In this document: one piece after another, positions 42,816-54,823 of the stretch
How the letters are laid out: every line of letters begins with the position of its first letter
Position numbering within the stretch: the first letter of the stretch is position 1
From: Zanthoxylum bungeanum
Lineage: Eukaryota > Streptophyta > Magnoliopsida > Sapindales > Rutaceae
DNA: 64,000 bases
Reading direction: 5' to 3'
Assembly (NCBI GenBank): GCA_019454045.1
Contig: SKCR01038130.1
Span: 1 to 64,000, forward strand
Notes under the pieces: model-generated
Told to the model about the DNA's origin: nothing
What the model saw: only the letters and a program-made list of their open reading frames with translations
Databases searched by the model: none
Translations under genes and position numbers: made by a program

Positions 42816-42988
42816 TTTTTTTTTTTGGAAACGTTAGAAACCCCGCCACCAAACTACCCATTCTGGGCTGCGGCGCAGGTAAAACCATCGGCTGTCCCAG
42901 ACTCTTACAAAAAGTGCACCCCTTGGATTCGAACCCAGAACCTCAAAGTGAGATCCTGGACCCTACACCACCAAGCCACACCCCTTGG
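42816..42988 (-). mobile_element. tRNA-derived SINE with target duplication
   Basis: About 173 bp flanked by GGACTTAATACC(TT) at 42804-42817 and 42989-43002. On the minus strand a 5' GGGGTGTGGCTTGGTGGTG (A box, 42967-42980 region) is followed by GGGTTCGAATCC (B box, 42925-42936). A body without coding capacity follows and ends in a poly(A) of 11 (poly-T at 42816-42826). Confidence 0.88.
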
Positions 42989-43734
42989 GGACTTAATACC
43001 TTAGCTATTAATTTATGACGTTAAATGTTTACGAGTATCTAATATATTGATTGTTGATTGGATGGTGATTTTTGTCTGAAAAGAAGTAAATAAAACAGTG
43101 TGAAATTAAATTAAAGGAAAAATCAATATTAAGAAACTATCTAGGGTTGTGAATCATTCCAATATCTTTTAAGATGAAGTGATTATCTCATGAATGTGTA
43201 ATATATTGGTTTATTAACCTGGAATACGAAATTATGCAAAAGCCTCTTGCGATGGTCAGATGCAAACACCCAGTACAACCCAATTAATCATATTCATATG
43301 TTAACCAAGTTACCTGAGTTAATTAAGATTAAGTTCCAATTATGGCTACCCCCACCCGATAGGTATATTCCTATCCTGTAAGGAAATCTATTAAGGGTTA
43401 TTTATCCTTAAGTGAGATCGTGAGCTATTGAGTTTAAGGCTGAAACTTAAAATCCTTTTTCAAGTTCATTTTAAGTTTACCAAATCAATCTTATTAATGG
43501 CCAGTTAACAAGAACCATTAAGACTAAGGCTCAATAAATAAACATTTATATTACCCAAAACATAAAATTACCACTTATAAACCGGTGATATTGGAATTCA
43601 TCACAACCCTAGATATGGGGTTTAGTTACCACACATATCTAAGAATAATAAAGACATAAATAAAATAAATGATATAAAGTAAAAGCTGGAAATTAAATAG
43701 ATAAATTAACAATAAAAGAAAATGATGGGGTTAG

Positions 43735-44030
43735 AGGATCCACTTTTATTACTTCTAATTTAGATATATCCTTTATTATAATATATAAACTTTGCATGAC
43801 ATTACCAACCGAGCATATATGCGGTATCCTGATTGAATCAAATTTATGATTAATTTCAACCGATCATAAAGGCGGTATCCAATTTAGTCATGTTAAAATC
43901 AATTTAATTAAATCCAACCGACCATAAAGGCGGTATCCCATTAAGTCAGGTTTTAAAATAGTTTATATATTATAATTAATGGAGATTAATCTAAATATTA
44001 GTAATAAAAGATTTACCTTTCACCCCAGCA
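43735..44030. repeat. Foldback with three TACCGCC units (L3 LTR)
   Basis: Same inverted arms and tandem loop as 8693-8990, in reverse orientation. Units at about 43805-43945 read ACCAACCGA.CATAAAGGCGGTATCC. Confidence 0.7.
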
Positions 44031-44816
44031 GAGGGGAGTTACCTCCTTATACTGAAAAGTAAAATAAAGACTGAAAAGTAAAATAAATAAAGAACTATTG
44101 CGTAAAATAAAAATTAAATACAAAAAACTATAAATAAAAAAACAAGATACAATCTTCTTAGTATTCTTAGGGAAATCCCCAGAAGAATGTATGAAATTTA
44201 CAAATGAAATGGCTTGGTATTTATAGGCAAAATTTTACCTTCACCAATTTCTCCACCAATTTCTCCACTAATTTCTCCACTAATTTCTCTACCAAACATG
44301 GCACAAAACATGACACCAAACATGCGGTGGAAGTTTGACAATTTTCATTTTTTATTGTTTTAGTTGTTTTTTTTTTAAATGACTTTAATAATTGCACATA
44401 ACACACTTCGAGAAGTTTTATCAATTTTGGTAATGAAAACTTCCGAATCGAAATCATTATGAACTTCAAAGTTGTAGATCTTTGAGTCTTCTTTAATCTG
44501 GAACTTGAATCACCTCAATCAGATATCGGAATAGAAAGTTATGGCCAAAATACGAAAATTACGCAAATCTGAAATTTCCGAAATTGTACTTCGTTAGAAC
44601 GCCATTTCAAGTTTCTAACCTCCAAAATCCAAATGTCTAGTCCAGATTTTGCCCTTATTTGTTCTACATTTAGTCCTGATTGATTCCATTGATTCCCAAA
44701 ATTTTATTTATCTGTAAAACACATCAAAACACATCAAAACATTCATAAAACTCGAGAAACCATACAAAATATTAGGTTAAAGGAGCGGTAAGTAGTGATA
44801 TATTTTCCGCTCATCA

Positions 44817-46117
44817 CACCCCCAAACCTAACATTTTGCTAGTCCTCGAGTAAAAAAACAAAACAAAATAAAATAAATAACTGAAACTAAATTAAACTAA
44901 GCCACTTTCGTAGGGATCACGGTTGGATTTAGCGTATGCAACAAGCCTTTAAACCCCTAGGTGTCCCTAGTGGACGAGTTGTAGTCTCGTGAGGGCTTAC
45001 AGCGACGATACCCACAAACGTCAAATGCACACAAAAGTAAAAAGTTCAAACAAGTTTGTGACTAAACAAGTGAAACTTCTTATTCAAGTTAATAACTGTT
45101 TTCTTTCTTTCTAAATTACCAAATAAATAAATTCTCCGATTTTTTTACCATTCTCCATATACACAACCAACAAGGTATTAATCAAATCATTGTGCCCACA
45201 ATATTCATAAGTGTATTTGAAAAGAGAGTAATATTTTTGTCCTAAAGTTATATCAGAATTCACACATTTTTTGGCAATGGATTTTTTTCTCTTTTTTTTT
45301 AATTTATTTACAACATCTTCAATCCATGTAACGAGCTTTGGGCTAGTGACTCCCAAGCTAGTTGGCTTTAGGGTACTAGGTGTTAAGACACCCTTACAGA
45401 CTTAATTACTCGGATTTCAGATATCTTTTTTTTTAATTTATTTACAACATCTTCAATCCATGTAGCGAGCTTTGGGCCAGTGACTCCCAAACCAGTTGGC
45501 TTTAGGGCACTAGGTGTTAGGACACCCTTACAGACTTAATTACTCGGATTTCATATGTTTAATTTTTTTTATTATTATTATTTCATTGCTTTTTTAGATG
45601 CTTCATCTAAGTAAACTAGAGCACTGAATATTACAAACTTTTCACTTACAACTCATGGTCATATGTTACCATGTATGTTGATAATATCTGTCAACTAAGC
45701 ATATGAAGATCCAATTTATATCAGTATTATGGAGAATTCATAAATTAAATAATTCAAATGGAAATAAACAAAAATTAATTTGTTACGAAATAGGTTGAGA
45801 TACGTCTCAGAAGTGGAAATTCCTTACTCAGCTATCTCACAGCAATTTCACCTGGTTAGTCAAATTAAAAACATAGAAACACAAAATATTTTTTATTTAT
45901 TTTAAAAAAAAATTTAATTACTTTTTGAATTATTTTTGAAAATTTTTGACTAAAAACCAAGCAAAAATAACACAACGAAAAAAATAAAAACAAGATACTA
46001 ATCAATTATTCCCCTCCCCCACACTTAATTGAGACATTGTCCCCAATGTCTAAAAAGTAGAAGAAGAGTTTAGAATATCGTACCTGGTTAGCTGGTATTC
46101 TACGTCTAAAAAGAAAA
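44817..46117 (-). other. L3 polypurine tract and 3' UTR
   Basis: Contains the polypurine tract (44817-44829), the conserved block at 44896-45021, two ~110-bp tandem units (45300-45545) and the A/T-rich run near 45890-45960, in the same order as L1 read backwards. Non-coding. Confidence 0.75.
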
Positions 46118-46770
46118 TTAAAGGTTAAGATCCAGATTTATCTGACGCTTCTTACCACGATTATTATCGGACCAGTTTATCTTGGAAATGATAGGGTCAA
46201 TTTATGGTTCGAATGCTAAAAATTGGTCAATTAAATCATGGGCAGTTCTGGCAGTGAAAAGGAGATCTTTTACAGGTTTTGACACGAACCCATTTCTTCG
46301 GACATCATCAAGAAACACACAAAAAAATCATAAAATCCATCAACGTTAAACAGACCAATTGGTTTCTAGTGTATGTTCAAGTTAGCCCAAGATAGCACTG
46401 TAAAAATTTCCTCCATCGTGCCCAAGCCACCTGGCAAAGCAATAAAAGCATCAGCACGATTAATCATTTCAACCAGTCGTTCAGACATACCTGGCACGAT
46501 AAGTTCCTCTCCATTTGATGGTCCTATAAGATTTGCCTCTACGAAAGGTTTTGGGATGATTCCCAGAACTTGACTACATCTTTCTTGTACAATCCTTGAA
46601 ACGTACCCCATTAGTCCAAGATTGCCACCGCCATATACTAGGTTCATATTCCTTTCAGCTATGACTCTACCCAATTCATGTGTTGCCTCAACGTACTCTG
46701 GTTTAGATCCAACACTAGTACCGCAAAATACACAAATGTTTACAACTCTTATTCTTGAAGTTACTTCCAT
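46118..46770 (-). pseudogene. LOG-like: Captured LOG-like cytokinin phosphoribohydrolase, broken (L3 copy)
   Basis: From the ATG at 46770 it reads [55 protein letters not shown] and ADAFIALPGGLGTMEE, then ANLNIH, where CAG (Gln) has become TAG. The frame also loses one T in the run after GFYDF and has a further stop near the end (FEP then stop). The tail RGKKRQINLDLNL ends at 46118. Of the three copies, this one has the longest uninterrupted N-terminal part, and the PGGxGTxxE signature is intact. An upstream in-frame ATG at 46812 adds 14 codons that are absent in L1 and L2, so 46770 is preferred. Confidence 0.9.
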
Positions 46771-47043
46771 TTTTTTATTATGTATTTCTTTCTCAAATCT
46801 AGATGGCTTCAAGAGTGCAATAATGAGCTGAATTTATAGAACCTGAAAAAGGGTGAGTAATAATAGCACTAGTACCTACCAAATGACAATTATTAACTAA
46901 ACAGTAAAATATATCGTGAAAGTCAAAAATCTGGATCATGTCAGAAAAAATAAAAGAAAATAACAAAATAAATCACAATTATCAGATAAAGACAAAGACT
47001 AAGAGATAATAATATTTACAAGAAGTAACAGCTTGATTGACAT

Positions 47044-47595
47044 CTATGCGTCAGAGACAAGCTTCCCATCCAATTTTCTTATAAATTGGCAAACAGGGTC
47101 TTTCAAAGTCAGATTCCCGAGACTTAAATGTTGTCTTTCTTTTCGAAACTGTGTATATAACATGTGAATTGCGTGATGCACATATCCACTGGGATGCATC
47201 TCAAGAGTCAATGATATGTCATCCAAAGACTCCTTACTCAAGCCATCCCTAATGAATTTAAATTTATCTTCACGGTTATCAGACACCATTCCTAAAGAAT
47301 GACAATGAGTATTACATGTCATGTGTGCACATTTATAGCAAACACCCATTCTTTTAGCTCTTCTTTTCTTAGCATAGGTGTTTCTTCCTAATCCAGGCAG
47401 ATATGAAATAAATGAGTCAGAAGATTCACCTGCCAATCAGACCTGTGCTTCAATTAACCAATGAATGTCATTAGGAATACCTTTGATCATTAGTAGTCTC
47501 ATTCATTCCATTCGAGCTTTGTAGACTTTCATCATAGAGTTTTGAGGGAGATAAGGAAATTGCTTGTGAAGATTTGTGAGAAAGTCTTTCATCAT
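47044..47595 (-). pseudogene. Cys-rich extra ORF (L3 copy)
   Basis: From about 47595 it reads MKDFLTNLHKQFPYLPQNS and VYKARME, then has stops near 47500 and 47440. It is open from 47436: LAGESSDSFISYLPGLGR, MGVCYKCAHMTCNTHCHSLGM, FIRDGLSKES, HPSGYVHHAIH and CQFIRKLDGKLVSDA, with a stop at 47044. The Cys spacing CX2C..CX3C matches L1. This copy fixes the natural C-terminus. Confidence 0.8.
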
Positions 47596-47669
47596 GTATG
47601 TGACTTTACCTACAACATTAAACACACAAAAAAAAAACACACCAAATCTTAATATATACACAAATTGCA

Positions 47670-47716
47670 TGGGTTGCCTCCCTTCCAGTGCTAAGTTTAA
47701 CGTCGTCAGCTATACA
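47670..47716 (-). promoter_or_regulatory. Conserved non-coding block after pol (L3 copy)
   Basis: Reads GGAAGGGAGGCAACCCA at its end on the minus strand, with TTAAACTTAGCACT before it. Same position relative to integrase and the extra ORF as in L1. Confidence 0.6.
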
Positions 47717-48230
47717 TGACTGCCTGAATGTTAGGCTTGATCTGAAAGTGTGACACTTTATTTTTTTCGCTAAAATGATTCTCCCCATTAGTGTTTGACA
47801 CACTAGATATTAACTTTGAATGTATCATTGGAGTTGGGATCAAGTAACTCAACGGCTTTATAGGTAAAACTTGGGTAATCACAAATGGACCTGACCACCT
47901 TGATTTCAGCTTTCCAGGGAAAAGTTTCAATCGTGAATTGTATAACAACACATGCTGCCCTGGCTCCAATTGTCTGCGCACTATTTTTTTATCATGCCAT
48001 TTCTTGGTCTTTTCTTTGTACATTCTGGCATTCTCGTAAGCCTGCATGTGAAATTCCTCCAATTCATTGAGTTGGTGGAGCCTTTTCTCTCCTACTGCTT
48101 GTGGATCAAGATTTAACTTCTTCAGTGCCCAGTACACTTTATGCTCAAGTTACACTGGCAGATGGCATGCTTTCCCAAACACCATTCGATATTGGGACAC
48201 ACCAATAGTTGTTTTATAAGTTGTCTGATA
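47717..48230 (-). pseudogene. pol: Integrase C-terminal part of L3
   Basis: Reads [23 protein letters not shown], then WALKKLNLDPQAVGEKRL, NARMYKEKTKKWHDKKIV and LKSRWSGPFVITQVLP, with a frameshift just after LP. The core is separated from this part by the solo LTR at 48236-48816. Confidence 0.85.
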
Positions 48231-48235
48231 GGCCC

Positions 48236-48816
48236 TGTACGGGCCAAATTTGGGCCCAAGGGTAAAATCGACATTTTACCTTGAGACCGACCAATATCAG
48301 ACCAAGAAGCCTCACGGGTCCAAGCTCATTGTCATCAAGAGGGCCAACGGACGCAGTAGATACCAAATCAAGAAACGTCCAGACTCATAAATATCTCACA
48401 TAACTCGACAGTTTCCAACATCCAACGAACGAGTAATTAAAGGTAATAAATACACACGTTTCCCGAGAGTGGTATATAAGAGAAGAAAGTCTACGAGAAA
48501 AGGGGCTGGACAATCCATAGCTCGATCATATTCAACTTCTAACAACTCTCAGCTTAGTCATATTCTCCCCAGAGCTCTCGGAACCTCCGACCCACTGCCC
48601 TCACGGTAATCAACAGAAGTCAATGTACGTCAAGCCTTGCTCTTCCATTATTTACAGCTCGTCTTCACTACTGACTTGAGCGTCGGAGTGCCCCCGGTGC
48701 CCACCACACCGGTGGGTAGTCTACTCCCGCTCACTCTACCTTTGTTTTGCAGGATCGCTAGCGCCCCCAACTACAAATTCTCGATTGTGGACCTCGGGCG
48801 AAATCCAGCGTCCACA
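48236..48816 (+). mobile_element. Solo LTR of a Gypsy element
   Basis: 581 bp starting TGTACGGGCC and ending GTCCACA, with a perfect GGCCC duplication (48231-48235, 48817-48821). A likely TATA box TATATAAGAG lies at 48471-48480. The downstream ACTTGAGCGTCGGAGTG motif resembles that seen in Tat-lineage LTRs. There is no interior and no second LTR, so it is the product of LTR-LTR recombination. Removing it restores the integrase frame around ALW-AYQTT. Confidence 0.9.
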
Positions 48817-48821
48817 GGCCC

Positions 48822-49560
48822 ATAATGCGTTATCTAGTTTTGTATACCAGTTCCTCCTTATTGATCCAACAGTTCTCTCCAAGATTCTTTTGATCTCCCT
48901 GTTTGAATCTCCAACATGTTCATTTGACTATGGATGGTAAGTAGTGGCAACTTTATGAGTAACTCCGTATTTGGATAGGAGTGCATCAGAGTTTCTGTTA
49001 CAGAAGTGTGTGCCACTATCATTGATAATTGCCCGAGGTGTTCCAAAACGAGTGAAAATAATCTTTTTAAGGAATTTTGTCATCACTTTTGAATCATTTG
49101 ATGGCAGTGTTGTTGCTTCAACCCATTTGGAGGCGTAGTCTACTGCAACTAGTATGTACAGGTTTCCGAATGATGGAACAAATGGTCCAATAAAATCAAT
49201 CCCCCATACATCAAATATCTCAACTTCCAGAATGTTTTGCAGAGGTCCTTCATTTCTCCTTGAAATATTTCCCGTTCTCTAGCACTTGTCACATTGAAGA
49301 GCAAATAACTAAGCATCTTTAAACAGAGTGGGCCATAACAAACCTGATTGTAAGACTTTGGCTGCAGTTTTATTTCCGCTGAAGTTTACGCTGTATGGTG
49401 ATGAATGAAAATGCTGCAAGACATTATTGACCTCCTCATGTGGGACACAACGTCTCAGTAATTGATCAGTATAGCGTTTGAATAGGTACGGCTCATCCCA
49501 GACATAGTGCTTGACTTCCTTGAAGAACTTCTTTTGTTGTTGATGTGTCCATTTCAACAG
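48822..49560 (-). pseudogene. pol: Integrase zinc finger and core remnant of L3
   Basis: 49557-49309 reads [16 protein letters not shown] sequence, EVNNVLQHFHSSPY and HF-like SGNKTAAKVLQSGLLWPTLFKDA, then a CDKC element near 49290, the HHCC region. The core (48830-49250) shows [27 protein letters not shown] and ILERTVGSIRRNWYTKLDNALW segments with stops. L1 lacks this part altogether. Confidence 0.8.
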
Positions 49561-49660
49561 TCATTTTCCCGATACTATGTAGTTTACATAGTCAGCATAC
49601 CAAGGGACATCCTGCTGTTTCATGGCAAACAAATGTTCATCTGGAAATGTTTATTTGATT

Positions 49661-51290
49661 TTTAGTTCATTGCCAGCTGTTTCTCCATTCTCGAGCCTCG
49701 ATTAATGATCTGCCACTTGGTTCTCTATCCTTTTTCCTGTCTCGGATCTCCACGTCAAATTCTTGAAGTAGAAGCACCCAACGGATCAATCTGGGTTTGG
49801 CATCTTTCTTCGCGATCAAATATTTGATTGCTGAAAGATCTGTGTAGATCACCACTTTGGGACCCAACAGATAAGAGTGGAATTTATCAAAAACAAACAC
49901 AACTGCAAGCAGCTCCTTTTCAGTTGTTGTGTAGTTGAGTTGTGCTTCATTCAAAGTTCTGATGTAGTAGTAAATGGTATGGAAAATTTTTACTTTGCAT
50001 TGTCCCAAAACTGCACCTACAGCAAAATCACTAGCATCGCACATCACCTCAAACGGAAGGGTCCAGTTTGGTGCTACTATGATGGGGACAGAGACCAGCT
50101 TTTGTTTCAAGATCTCAAAAGCTTTGTGGCATTCTTTGGTGAAGTTGAAAGGCACATCTTTCTCTAGCAGATTGCATAGAGGTTTTGCAATCTTGGAGAA
50201 GTCTTTGATAAATCTCTTGTAAAAGCCTCCATGTTCGAGAAAACTCCGAATCCCTTTGACAGATGATGGTGGAGATAGTTTTTCAATTATCTCGATCTTT
50301 GCTTTATCTACCTCGATTCCCTTTTATGAGATCTGATGTCCCAGGACAATGCCTTCCTGCACCATGAAGTGGCATTTCTCCCAGTTGAGTACCAGGTTGG
50401 TATCTTCGCATCTTTGTAACACTTTTTTCCAGATTTTGCAAGCAGTGGTCAAACAAGTCTCTAAACACAGAGAAATCATCCATGAAAACCTCCATACTTT
50501 GTTCCAGCATGTCTGAAAAGATGGCCATTATGCAACGTTGAAATGTGGCAGGAGCATTACATAGTCCAAATGGCATCATGCGAAAAGCAAAAGTACTATA
50601 CGGACATGTAAAAGTTGTTTTCTCATGATCTTTTGGGGCGATGGTAATCTGATTATACCCTGAGTATCCATCAAGAAAATAGTAGAATTCATGTCCTGCC
50701 AGTCTGTCTAGCATCTGGTCAATGATTGGCAGTGGAAAATGATATTTCCTTGTTGCTTTGTTCAGCTTCTTGTAGTCCATGCATACTCTCCATCCAGTCA
50801 CCGTTCTTGTTGGAATCAACTCGTTCTTTTCATTTGTGACTATAATTATTCCTTCTTTCTTTGGCACACATTGTATAGGACTCACACAAGTGCTATCAGA
50901 GATGGGGTAAATGATGCCGGCATCCAACCATTTGATAATTTCTTTCTTGACGACCTTATTCATGATTGGATTTAGTCTCCATTGATGCACCACTGTGACT
51001 TTGTATTCTTCGTTCATCAGAATTTTGTACATAAAAATGATGGACTAATGCCTCGAATGTCTGCTATAGTCCAGTCAATAGCTTTCTTGTGTTCTCGTAA
51101 CACTCTCAACAACGTATCTTCCTGCTCCAATGTTAGCGATGAAGAAATAATCACAAGTAAATCGAAAAAGTTTCCTAAGAATGCATGCCTAAGATGGCTC
51201 AGAAGTAGCTTCAGTTCTAGCTGCGGTGGTTCTTCAATCAAGGGCTTGATTCGCTTCTTTTTCGGTAATTCAAAACTTTCCACATGTGGT
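49661..51290 (-). pseudogene. pol: Reverse transcriptase and RNase H of L3
   Basis: Reverse transcriptase, 51283-50304: [77 protein letters not shown] and VFMDDFSVF with intact aspartates. A frameshift follows near 50300. RNase H, 50155-49667: [45 protein letters not shown] frame break separates the two. Confidence 0.9.
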
Positions 51291-51292
51291 GT

Positions 51293-51916
51293 CTATTTGA
51301 AGTGAAAGGGTCTATCAAGATAGTTGATACATTCCAGAATTTCATCATCTAGTTCGCTGTCAGACATATTGGTGATGCAAGCTTCAAGTTTATCTGTGTA
51401 AAGTTGTATTGCATCAGTATCCTGGATGATACTATCTAAAACATCAATTCTGAAACATTCCTCATTTTCATCATTCAGGAATTTCATGGCTTTGAAAACA
51501 TTGAATGTAACTTCTATTCTTCTTGTGACTCTTCATGGTTAGGTGTGTTTTTTTGTTGTAACATTCAGTACCTGCAATAGTCGCCTGTAGCCAATAATGG
51601 TCTCCCGAGGATGATAGGTACATCTTTATCTTTTTCCATGTAAAGGATAATGAAATCTGCAGGGAAAATGAATTTGTCAACTTTAACCCATACATCTTCT
51701 ACTACACCTCTCGGAAATTATGAGCGATCTGTCAGCAAGCTGCAGAGCAACTGAGGTGGGCATTACTTCTCCAATCTATAGTTTTCTGTAAATAGACAAA
51801 TGCATCAAGTTAATGCTGGCACCTAAATCACACAAAGCCTTACCGAAGTAATGTTCACCAATGGTGCAAGAGATGGTGAAACTGCCAGGATCTTTCAACT
51901 TTGGGGGAAGTTTTCT
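51293..51916 (-). pseudogene. Protease region of L3
   Basis: Segments read [31 protein letters not shown] sequence in broken frames at about 51560-51720, and [21 protein letters not shown] sequence at 51780-51840. The linker that includes FRIDVLDSIIQDTD and LEACITNMSDSELDDEILECINYLD is at 51487-51293. Broken by several shifts. Confidence 0.75.
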
Positions 51917-52735
51917 CTAAATGATGGTGTTGCATTCTTCTATTAATGCTACTGTCTCGTAATCTCCCAATCTCCGCTTTCGTGATAGAATGTCTTTCAT
52001 TAATTTGACATAGCTGGGCATTTGTTCCAACGCTTCTGCAAATGGAATGTTGATATGCAGCTTTTTGAAGATCTCCACGAATCGAGAAAACTGTTTGTCT
52101 AGTTTACTTTTCTGGAGACGGTGTGGAAAAGGTGGAGGTGGAGTGAATCTTTCTTGATCATTTACTTTTGCTTCTCTTTCCTCCATATGTAGTTCTGCTT
52201 CGCTGCTTTCTTTTGGAACTTCCTCAGTGGATGCTTTGATTCCAACATCTTTGTTGATTTCAGTGCCGCTTTTCAAAGTAATGGCTTGACATTGCTCATT
52301 CCCTTGGTTCATTGGATTTGGTTCTGTATTGCTAGGAATGGTACCTTGTGGTCTGTAACTCTGAGCATTGGCCAGTTGTCCCATTTGATTCTCCAGTGTT
52401 TTCAAATATGATGTTTGGCTTTGAATTAATGCTGCTAGTGATTGAAACATAGCATCATATGATGCTGCTTGAGAGTCGTATTTTGCTTCTAGCTTTTTCA
52501 AGTGAGCCAGCACTTCTGTTATTCCTGGTTCTTTTTCATACTCATGGCCTTTATTTTCTTGTTGGAATCCTGATGGTGGATTGTTCATTTGCCTTGAATT
52601 GTTGCTCCATGCGAAATTGGGATGATTCCTCCAACCTGGGTTGTAGGTGTTGGAATATAGATTGTTCCCATGTTTGTTGAAATTGTTGACATAATTCACC
52701 GTCTCTTTATATTGGTTTGCCTCTGGTGCTCCTCC
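51917..52735 (-). pseudogene. gag: Gag C-terminal part of L3
   Basis: Open from about 52699: NYVNNFNKHGNNLYSNTYNP, GWRNHPNFAWSNNSRQMNNP, ITEVLAHLKKLEAKYDSQAA, LENQMGQLANAQSYRP and FVEIFKKLHINIPFAEALEQMPSYVKLMKDILSRKRRLGDYE. It ends with a stop at 51917. Its N-terminal continuation is on the other side of Copia F at 62672-63227. Confidence 0.9.
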
Positions 52736-54823
52736 TGTTGGTTATTATCTAGGTACCAAGATCAAACAAGCAATGAAAACATTGTGTGAACACATCAACG
52801 GAGGAAGCGGAATACTCACATCGATCGGTTGAGTCGATTTGGAGACGAATCAAGGCCAAATAGCCACTGCCAAGGACGCCAAACTGCTGCAGTTCACTGC
52901 CTCCATTTTCATAATTTTGAGTGACGAAACGGAGCTCCAAGCTCGTCCGACGGATCCCGGCTCATGGTCGAACCTCCCTACCACCTTCGCAAGACTCGTA
53001 AGTGTGCTAGCACTTGGATTTCCACCATGAAAATCCACTCTTGCTTCCCTATATGTCACGCCATTTCTGGTTCAAACCAGTGAAGAAAAATGGTTGTTTT
53101 GGCGTGAGGAGAAAAGAGAAATTGAGAGAGAAAAAAGTTGTTAAGTTATTACAAAAGTGGTATAACATTTGTTTATATATTTTCCAAAAATAATAAATGT
53201 TTTTACCATTTAATTTGCTTTCAAAAAAACAAATTAAATCAATTGTAATGACTTTGAGTGTTCCACACTCTAAAGTCAAAAGTCCATCACAAGTCCATCA
53301 AGTCACATCTACTTTAATAAAGTGACATGTTGTCAAGTCACATCACTCAAAGTGACAAGTGATTTGACGCTTGATGCGACTAATGATTTGACGCTTGATG
53401 CGACTTGCGATGCCGCACTCGAATTCGAAATACGAATGCGCTCGCAATCACACTCGGGCTCGGGTTCGCTAATTCTAAATTAACGATTTTTCCGTCGCGT
53501 CGTAATTAAATGATTACGCCTAGCGAATTCACTATTCACGTCGCTAACGAATTAATTCTAAATTAATTCGTTCGCCCGAATTAAAATCTAATTTTAATTC
53601 CGCGTCGAAATCTAATTTCGTTTAATATATCGAATATATTAATTTACCGATTAATTCAAATTAATCGTTCTCTCTCTATAGACGATATTTTATCCTAGAT
53701 AAAATATCTCCGTAATTAATCCTAGATTAATTTTCTCTCTCTTCTATATAATCCCAGATTATACAAGAGTGCGAGTTATGCGTCATCGGTGGATTATCGG
53801 GAGAAGCGACCATGAGATCCCCGGATAAGTTGGCAGTAAATACGGTCGTCGGAAGTATCCGAATCACGTACGTACCAAGTACTACGTTCTACCGATTTAC
53901 GAGACAAGGTCGACTCCTAGCAAAGCACCAAGTCTTCCCAATTCTCCGGACATATCCATTAAGAATATTAAGATCTGTTATCAAGCGTAGTATACGATTG
54001 TATTGTGTGTATCGGCCCAGTATCGGATAGTCACGTGCTAGGGCTGGGGCTGGATAAGTGTCTGCCCGTCCGAAACACATATCGGATGTCTGGTAACATA
54101 GTCTCTATAATCGGATATTTATGACCTGGTCACAATATCCCGATTGGATGCGCATCACTCAAGAGCACTAGTACCGTATCCTGCGTGACATCATCTCCAC
54201 TATGACTGAAGTGATACTTCCGTCTCGACATCACACCCAATACACTACGACTCTCTGATAAACCCAGAAGTGGTGTACGCAGAAACGGTTAAAGCCCTGT
54301 ACCACCAAGACCAAAGTCTATCGATTATCGTAAGTATTAGCGATGTAAGTCTCAGGTTAAGACTATACACACCTACCTTGAATTCGGCCTCCCATAGACA
54401 CATAGTCATAATACCAATGGGATTCCGAGGGGTCTATCCAGAGCGAAGCTGTTTCCCGTACCATCGGTGAAACACGACCTCCTATCGCACTTGCATAAGT
54501 ATCCGATACTTATATATATGAGAACTATGCCGTTGTGCCCTCACAACGCACACAAGTGCAATACTAGCCTATTTTGCATTATCGATGTCCAGTCTCGATA
54601 ATACTCCGGCTAGGGATATTTAATGATTAATCCTTCGGGGACTGATACTGTCTCATATCATTCTCAATCCAGGAACTAATCATAGGGACCTCTCTTCATT
54701 TATATATCTATGGTGATCTAATCACAAATGATGAGAGTGCAATTTCCTTGTCACATAGTTAATTTGCTACAACAACACAATGATCTGTGCAAATAGTGAC
54801 GCTATGGGTCATTTTGTCCAACA
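52736..54823 (-). repeat. 3' LTR of F
   Basis: Starts TGTTGGTTATTATCTAGG and ends TTTGTCCAACA. Almost identical to 60579-62671, with scattered single-base differences such as GGTACC/GGTCCC near the start. The ORFs seen in it repeat in both LTRs and have no known domain. Confidence 0.95.

Larger units (their letters stand above)
42738..44816 (-). repeat. 3' LTR of L3
   Basis: On the minus strand it starts TGATGAGCGGAAAATATATC at 44816, after the polypurine tract GTTAGGTTTGGGGGTG, and ends GATTTCA at 42738. It contains the foldback with three TACCGCC units (43735-44030) and a SINE near its end. Without the SINE and its duplication the LTR is about 1.9 kb. Confidence 0.85.

Noticed and set aside
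42925..42980. tRNA gene signature (A and B boxes)
   Set aside because: Lies in a SINE with poly(A) and target duplication, and cannot fold as a complete tRNA.
46366..46812. A host LOG gene rather than a captured one
   Set aside because: No introns, same flanks as the other two copies, inside an LTR element, and with a stop and frameshift downstream.
52839..53059. Small ORFs in the F LTR, repeated at 60682-61083
   Set aside because: Present because LTRs are duplicated. They shift frame with a one-base difference between LTRs and match no domain.
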